Below, one piece after another: positions 58,651 to 64,000 of a stretch of DNA of 64,000 nt. A program made the position numbers and the translations under genes. The notes under the pieces are model-generated. The model searched no databases. It was given only the letters and a program-made list of their open reading frames with translations, and was not told the origin of the DNA. The stretch is from Marisa cornuarietis. Its lineage: Eukaryota; Mollusca; Gastropoda; Architaenioglossa; Ampullariidae. The DNA is taken from NCBI GenBank assembly GCA_004794655.1, contig SMMW01000001.1:19354501-19418500 (forward strand), in the 5' to 3' direction. Position 1 is the first letter of the stretch; each line of letters opens with the position of its first letter.

Positions 58651-60361
58651 TATTTAGGAGACTGCTGTCATGGCCACCTTGTCTGCAATCCTCCACATGA
58701 CGGGGTTGCCTCTGCTTTACTTCAAACCACTTTTTCTGGTTTTAGGGCTACGACCTTCTTTAAGATTTACCGGGCATAAAGGGCATTGACTGAACTTCCG
58801 ATGAAAAGTATGGTTTGGACATCCTTGTCTGATGCTCCTTCCGGTTTCTAGGCTACCATTCTAATGCTTTGTCGGTGTCATGTTTAATAACAGAATTAAT
58901 TTGAATTAACATGTGCTCTGCTTTCAGCTGGGTGGTGCCCCTGGAAGTTCATTCAAAGTAACTTTAAACTAAACCTTTCTCTCTCTCGTCTTGTTTGCAA
59001 CATTCTCTACTCTGATGCTCTGTTGTGCTGCTTATGTGTATTGGTCTAGGTATGTACACTATGTTCTTTTGAGTCTGTATTAAATTTATGTATTTTACTT
59101 TGTTTTATAAAGCACATTGCGCCTATTGTAAAAAGTGCACAAATCCCCTTTATTATTTTTATTATTACAACAACAGTATTATTATTGTTGTCCCTGCACC
59201 GAGAGACAGAAGAAAGGGAGAAAGAGTTACAATCTAACTCGATGCTTACATCATATTCTATGGCATTCCACCTGCATGCCAGGTAACCCATTTCTATCAT
59301 TTAATTATTTGTTTATTTGTTGACGTAGAAAACCATTTCCTCAGTTTGTATTTAACTGACCTATTGTGACAATGATGTGATGCCATTACTAAGAGACTAA
59401 GCAAAATGTACTACTCGGTGTAATTTTGAATATTAAATTAAAAATATATACACTACCATAGTAACCTATAATGTAACGTTATTATTGTAATGAAGTAAAA
59501 TACAAAAAAGTTTTTTAAATGCATGTGTGGCACCTGTCGTTACCAACAGCCATAGTATTTGGAGAGCTAGGATACTAAACTTCTTTAGAAACATCTTGAG
59601 AATCAACTTTTCCGTAGATATGTTATCGTTACAAATAATCAACAATAAATTCTGCTGCACGAAACTATACACTTGTCAGCGAAATCTACATGTAGTTATT
59701 AACGTAGAATATTTTCACGGACACAAGTCATTCGTTTAAATCATCTTCCCACTTCAAAGAATCTCTGGAAAAATTAGCCTTTCAAACAAGGTAACCAATG
59801 CTGGAAGTCGATAGCCTCTGTCAGAAACCAGGGTTAGAACCCTTGTGTGTGTGTGTGTGTGGGCGTGAACTGACGGCTAGTAAGCGTGAAGTTCGTGCGG
59901 GTGAACAAGAGCTCACCTATAGCTCACCGTGCTGTGTTGACACCTGAGCATTCCAGAACAGACAGTTGGAAGGAAATTGTGGGCACTGTGTGTGCGAGCC
60001 TGGGAATCTGTTTTGATTGTATTCCTTGCCTAACCAAGGAAACCTCCTGCCCATTTTGTAGAAAAGTCATTATACTCTTATTTTATCGTTGGTATAACTG
60101 GAAATTGTAAACTCCGAATATATTATCCATTTTAGTTAAAATTTTGAAAAGGTAACTTGTTTATAATCAATGTGTATAAACCGAAATTTAACAAATAGTT
60201 CTTATTGTAACGAAAAGCTTTTTGTGTTTTTTTTTTAAATCGTTCTGGTTACTTGCTGAATAACTAGTTCACAACAATTACATGGGGGATATAGACCTCG
60301 ACTCCACTTCGAGTGGTTAGGCCGCGCCCCGCGGGATTCTTTTTCCCCACATGAGATAAGG
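58651..60361. other. Intergenic, no gene recognised
   Basis: Apart from the repeat at 59085-59190 and a short GT run near 59844-59861, nothing is recognised. Small open frames on both strands lack support. Confidence 0.5.
59085..59190 (+). mobile_element. Retroelement 3'-tail-like repeat with (ATT)n
   Basis: TTTTATAAAGCACATTGCGC then CTATTGTAAAAAGTGCACAA precedes ATT-rich sequence (59147-59190). The AAAGCgCATTGaGCC-plus-(ATT)n form is typical of invertebrate LINE/SINE 3' ends. Related in style to 28086-28185 on the other strand. Confidence 0.45.
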
Positions 60362-60436
60362 GGGGCGGAAATTCAGCCAATCGGAGTGCACGCAAAATAT
60401 GCCATAAAAGGTCAGTGCAACCCGAACCTGTTCACT
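60362..60436 (+). promoter_or_regulatory. Candidate core promoter of the right-edge gene
   Basis: Ordered elements: a GC box GGGGCGG (60362-60368), CCAAT (60377-60381), a TATA-like ATAAAAG (60404-60410), and an initiator-like TCACT around 60434, 30 nt after the TATA start. This spacing matches RNA polymerase II promoters. A plus-strand uORF (60494-60751) would overlap the predicted start codon if transcription begins here. Confidence 0.5.
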
Positions 60437-60681
60437 GCGATAATTGTACGATTATTAAAATCAGATCAACACAGCGGCGTTAAGTCTTGAGATATGAGAA
60501 ACTTTTTAGTATACTACTTATGTAAACGTCATTATAAGTGCGAGATCCATTCAACCTCTTACGTTATACAGCTGTTTCACACTGTGTATCACGTGATATT
60601 CCTCGAGCCCCAAGTTTTGTTGACGCCATCGCCCAAGAAGACAATCCATCATTGCTATAGTGTGGAAAAAGCAAACTCAAA

Positions 60682-60753
60682 ATGCCGACAGAAATTTGTT
60701 CTACGTGCTCAAACTGCTGTGAGCAGGACACTGAAACATTGTCAAAGCTAAAG
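60682..60753 (+). CDS. Exon 1 of a spliced gene continuing past the right edge
   Basis: The ATG at 60682 is the first after an in-frame TAG (60658-60660). It opens 24 codons (MPTEICSTCSNCCEQDTETL then SKLK) that end exactly at a splice donor, AAG|GTAGGC, in phase 0. The peptide is Cys-rich (five Cys within residues 6-13). It is called coding because the downstream exon at 62116 is also phase 0, with a good acceptor. A uORF starting at 60494 in another frame overlaps this exon and would be expected to reduce translation if included in the mRNA. Intron 1 is 60754-62115. Confidence 0.6.
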
Positions 60754-62115
60754 GTAGGCCCTTTGTGAATTTTATTCTTAAGTTAGTAATCAGAGCTTGA
60801 GACTTGTCGTTCTTTTATATTTTTGCTCAGAAATCAGTTTGTTGTTTGTCTTTGCCACTGTCCGCCATGTTGACGCCCTAGCGGCCTCTGTTCGTGGTGT
60901 ATTTTCACCGACTCTCATCGGTTTTTTGCCATGTCTGATTTACAAACTGACTATACAATCTCACTGTCACCCGACATGAGAAGGGATCAGCCTCTCAGAT
61001 CCGTACACTATCGAACAAAAGGAGTATGGAATATGGAGACAGAATATATTATATATATATGACATGGCCTGATGTGACCTACACTGATGTGTATAGCTAT
61101 ATAGCTATCTTGTCTGCAGATGAGTCTGTTGAGCAATAAAATGAGATTAATAATTTTCTCGGAGCGCCATAATCTCTCCTTCCAGAACAAGTGACATAAT
61201 ATACCGCATGTTTCCAGTCTATCATGGTCAAGATGCCTTTAATCAAAACTACACAGTTAGTAGAAGCACTTGTTTACATTTCACTAGAAGAACACTTGCT
61301 TTGGTGTTTTGCCACCACTGCAGGAAATGATAAAGTTTATAGTTTCTACGGACTTCATACTTTGATTAATGTATGTTTGTTTTGATGTCCTTGTATGCAT
61401 GATTGAGACAAATTCTGCAATAGTTGTATATTGTATAGTAATCGTATATATTGAAATGTATCAATATGTATGCCAGTCATAGAAACAATACCAAGGTGTT
61501 GTAAATAATTGGTTTTATATTTTGTTAATAACTTCTGCACATTGAAATACATATTTAATAACCCTTTTCAGGACATTTTTATGTCTGCTGACAGAACATA
61601 ACTTTACATAAAACATCATTACAGACTAAGAAGGAACATGTCATGTTTTCAACTTGAAGTGGATGTAGCTGTTTTTCCCATGGGGAAAGTCTGGAATTAA
61701 TAATTTAGCTTGATAAAAAAAAAACTTCATCTTCAATGTTGAAACCTCTGTCGGCCATAATTATATCACCTGGTATTAAATTGAACAACAAAGAAGTATA
61801 TTTAATTACGTGTTTGTCTAAAGCCCTGCCACCAAATGCATCAGAAATGATTGACCCTTGTGGTGTGATCCCAATCAGATATTTGGCAGAATGATATTTG
61901 CTGTAGTTGGAATAAACTTGGTCTGATTTGTTTGGCCCAAGGGTTTCTGTGTTTGAAGTCCAAAACAGTCAACAATATTGCAGTAGATATTTCTAAAAAC
62001 GAGAAGGATGCTCAGACAATTTCATAAAAGTGTGTGCTGTTGCTAGAATTACCATTATTACTTTCTCCCAATAATATCCATAAATATATCTGATTTATTT
62101 CTCATATTGTCTTAG

Positions 62116-62322
62116 GATTTATTACCTGAAGGATATCAGCACCTTATCTGCAAATTTTGTGTGACCAGTGGTGCTAATGATCATTTTGAGGCTACTGTGA
62201 GAATTAACCTGTTTTCCAAAGATGATGTGCAAAAGTGGAAGAACAGCTTTCAGGAGTCTTCAAAAGTTACTTTGAGAATCAAGCGAACATACCCTTCTCT
62301 ATCAACTAAGATCATCTACAAG
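62116..62322 (+). CDS. Exon 2 of the right-edge spliced gene
   Basis: A 69-codon open exon bounded by a good acceptor (TCATATTGTCTTAG|GAT) and donor (TACAAG|GTACTA), both phase 0. Residues run DLLPEGYQHLICKFCVTSGA through FEATVRI and VQKWKNSFQESSKVTLRIKR to TYPSLSTKIIYK. The W-x-x-x-F-x-E-x-S-x-x-T-x-R-x-x-R-T-Y-P pattern resembles N-terminal domains of invertebrate proteins that continue with a YRCxHxT zinc-binding motif (CARF-like or MULE-transposase-linked families). That family link is from memory and tentative. A third exon probably begins at 63999, where TTTTATCTAG|GT sits behind a pyrimidine-rich tract. Its first codon would be GTN (Val), the residue I would expect after YK. Intron 2 (62323-63998) contains the RTE insertion. 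Confidence 0.65.
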
Positions 62323-62591
62323 GTACTATTTATATAATTTGTCATTTGCATTTCATAGACAACTCATAGGTATTGACATTAACACTTTTGCCATACTGGT
62401 ATATTCTGTCCTTCAAATGTGCAGTCTTTTAATGCCTCACATTAGACATTAGGTCATTACCACTGAACAAACAGTATTTGCAATTTTTAATCTTGGTCAG
62501 CTAGGTCTTAATTTTGATAGGATACTATATTCATTAAGTGTAATATAATTAAGTGCACTTGTTAACAACTGTGAGTTCTAGAATCAATACC

Positions 62592-63860
62592 ACCTTCTTC
62601 TTATTATTATTATTCCTGTACGCTCCCAGTGGAGCATAGGGCCGCAACCACACCCCGCCAACAGACCCTGTTCTGGGCACTCCTTTCTAGTTGGGACCAT
62701 GTCATGCCAGCTGTCTCTGCCTCTCTGTGGACTGATCTCCACGTCTCTCTGGGTCTCCCAACCCTGCGCCTGCCCTGTGGGTTCCAGCCCAGAGCTTGTC
62801 TTGTTAAGTTGTCAGCTGGCTTTCGTAAGGTGTGACCAATCCAGCCCCACTTCCGCTTCCTGATGTCGTGGTTGGCAGGTTTTTGATTGGTTCTCTCCCA
62901 CAGGTCTGTATTGGAGATCTTATCAGGCCATCTGATGTTGTGGATGTGGCGCAGACATCTGTTGATGAATGTCTGTATTTTGTTAGTAATGGCATTTGTC
63001 ACCCGCCATGTCTCGGATCCATATAGAAGTATTGCCTTTACATTTGTGTTAAGGATGCGGATCTTAGTGTGTAAAGATAGAGCTTTGGAGTTCCAGATAG
63101 GTCGTAGGGTGTGGAATGCAAGCTTGGCTTTGTTTGTTTGGCTTCTTACATCCTCATCTGAACCTCCATCTTTGCTGACTATGCTGCCAAGGTAGGTGAA
63201 ACGGTCAGACTCTGTAATGCATTCCCCATGCAGTTGTAGTGGGGCTTCTTGCTTGTTGTTGACCCGCATTACTTCCGTCTTCTTGACGTTGATGGTCAGG
63301 CCCATCATCGCTGCTTCTTCTGTGAGCCGAGTGAGCTTTGTTTGTGCGTGTTGTTGTTTGTGGGACAGCAGGCTGATGTCGTCTGCAAAGTCGAGGTCTT
63401 CAAGTTGCCTGGCAAAGGTCCACTGAATGCCCGTGTTACTGTTAGAGGTTGTTCTTCTCATGATCCAGTCTATGACGATCAGGAAGATTGTCGGTGAGAG
63501 CATACAACCTTGCCTTACTCCGGTCCTCACTGCGAAGGGGTCAGTCAGCTTTCCGTTGTGGATCACCTGGCATTTCGAGTCCTCATACAGCTGTTGGATG
63601 ATGGCAATAAACTTTGGTGGAAATCCGTAGTGCTGCATCAGTTTCCAGATGGTTTCTCTGTCTATGGAGTCAAAGGCTTTCTCAAAATCCACAAAGGTTA
63701 TGTATAGTGGTGCCTGCCATTTAATGGACTGTTCAATAATATTTCGCAGTGTAGCGATTTGGTCTATGCATGATTTTCCATGCCGAAAGCCTACCTGTTC
63801 TTGTCGCAGTCTCTTGTCTAGGGCATTTTTTAGTCTCTCCAGGATGATTCTGATCTGGGG
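62592..63860 (-). mobile_element. 5'-truncated RTE-like non-LTR retrotransposon with intact RT frame
   Basis: A minus-strand frame is open from just inside a TAG at 63861-63863 to a TAA ending at 62610, about 416 codons. It starts mid-RT (RIILERLKNALDKRLRQEQV) and includes FVDFEKAFDSIDR (motif A), GVRQGCMLSPTIF (motif B) and DFADDISLL (catalytic FADD). KKTEVMRV, RFTYLGSIV and LLYGSETWRV follow. The C-terminus has IRWPDKISNTDLWERT, WGWIGHTLRK and RRRVGRPRETW, typical of the RTE clade. The endonuclease and N-terminal RT are missing. A (TAA)n tail (62592-62612) follows the stop directly, as in RTE elements. The open frame implies a young insertion, but it cannot transpose itself. It lies antisense in intron 2 of the right-edge gene. 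Confidence 0.88.
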
Positions 63861-64000
63861 CTACCATAATATAAATATATGGGGGCCGAGACAGTACATT
63901 ATATTCATGAATATCAAGGTTCTAAATGGCCTTTGCAAAGCACAAAGACTCGGGATTCTACTTTTGTTGCTTCCTTTTGTGGGTCTTGTTTTATCTAGGT

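Overview
The window is animal nuclear DNA, most likely from a mollusc and probably a gastropod. The evidence is a tandem family of single-exon rhodopsin-type receptors, a molluscan-style tRNA-derived SINE, RTE and CR1/L2-like non-LTR retrotransposon relics, abundant dinucleotide and trinucleotide microsatellites, a C2H2 zinc-finger gene and one spliced gene. Nothing is bacterial or organellar. The species assignment is inference.

The backbone is a cluster of seven intact, intronless class A GPCR genes of 339-364 codons: 3458-4498(-), 14311-15372(-), 18988-20007(+), 36626-37711(-), 44183-45274(-), 50073-51131(-) and 56332-57426(-). A truncated GPCR pseudogene lies at 41645-41962(-). Six of the seven share long identical stretches; the gene at 50073 is a divergent outgroup. 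All keep the seven-TM layout and Asp2.50. None has a normal DRY motif (QKA or QRA instead), the CWxP Trp (LTSP instead) or the NPxxY Pro. Three also lack the TM3 disulphide cysteine, which is Trp. Tandem, intronless, fast-diverging receptors with pseudogenes and apparent gene conversion fit a chemosensory or orphan peptide-receptor expansion; the ligand cannot be told from sequence.

The cluster is interrupted at 22.7-31 kb by retrotransposon relics and by a C2H2 zinc-finger gene (28741-30192,+). Its N-terminal half is packed with SUMO-consensus-like motifs, and its finger array runs past the stop into decayed fingers. At 41.6-48.3 kb and 56.3-58.7 kb, receptor copies were duplicated together with upstream sequence. 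At the right edge, 60.36-64.0 kb, is the 5' part of a multi-exon gene: a promoter-like block, exon 1 at 60682-60753, exon 2 at 62116-62322, and a predicted exon 3 starting at 63999. A 5'-truncated RTE-like retrotransposon sits in its second intron.

The other intergenic DNA holds a short inverted-repeat element family (possible MITE), SINEs, a possible pogo-like remnant, microsatellites and low-complexity tracts. Everything was read by eye; family assignments rest on motif recognition, not on database searches.
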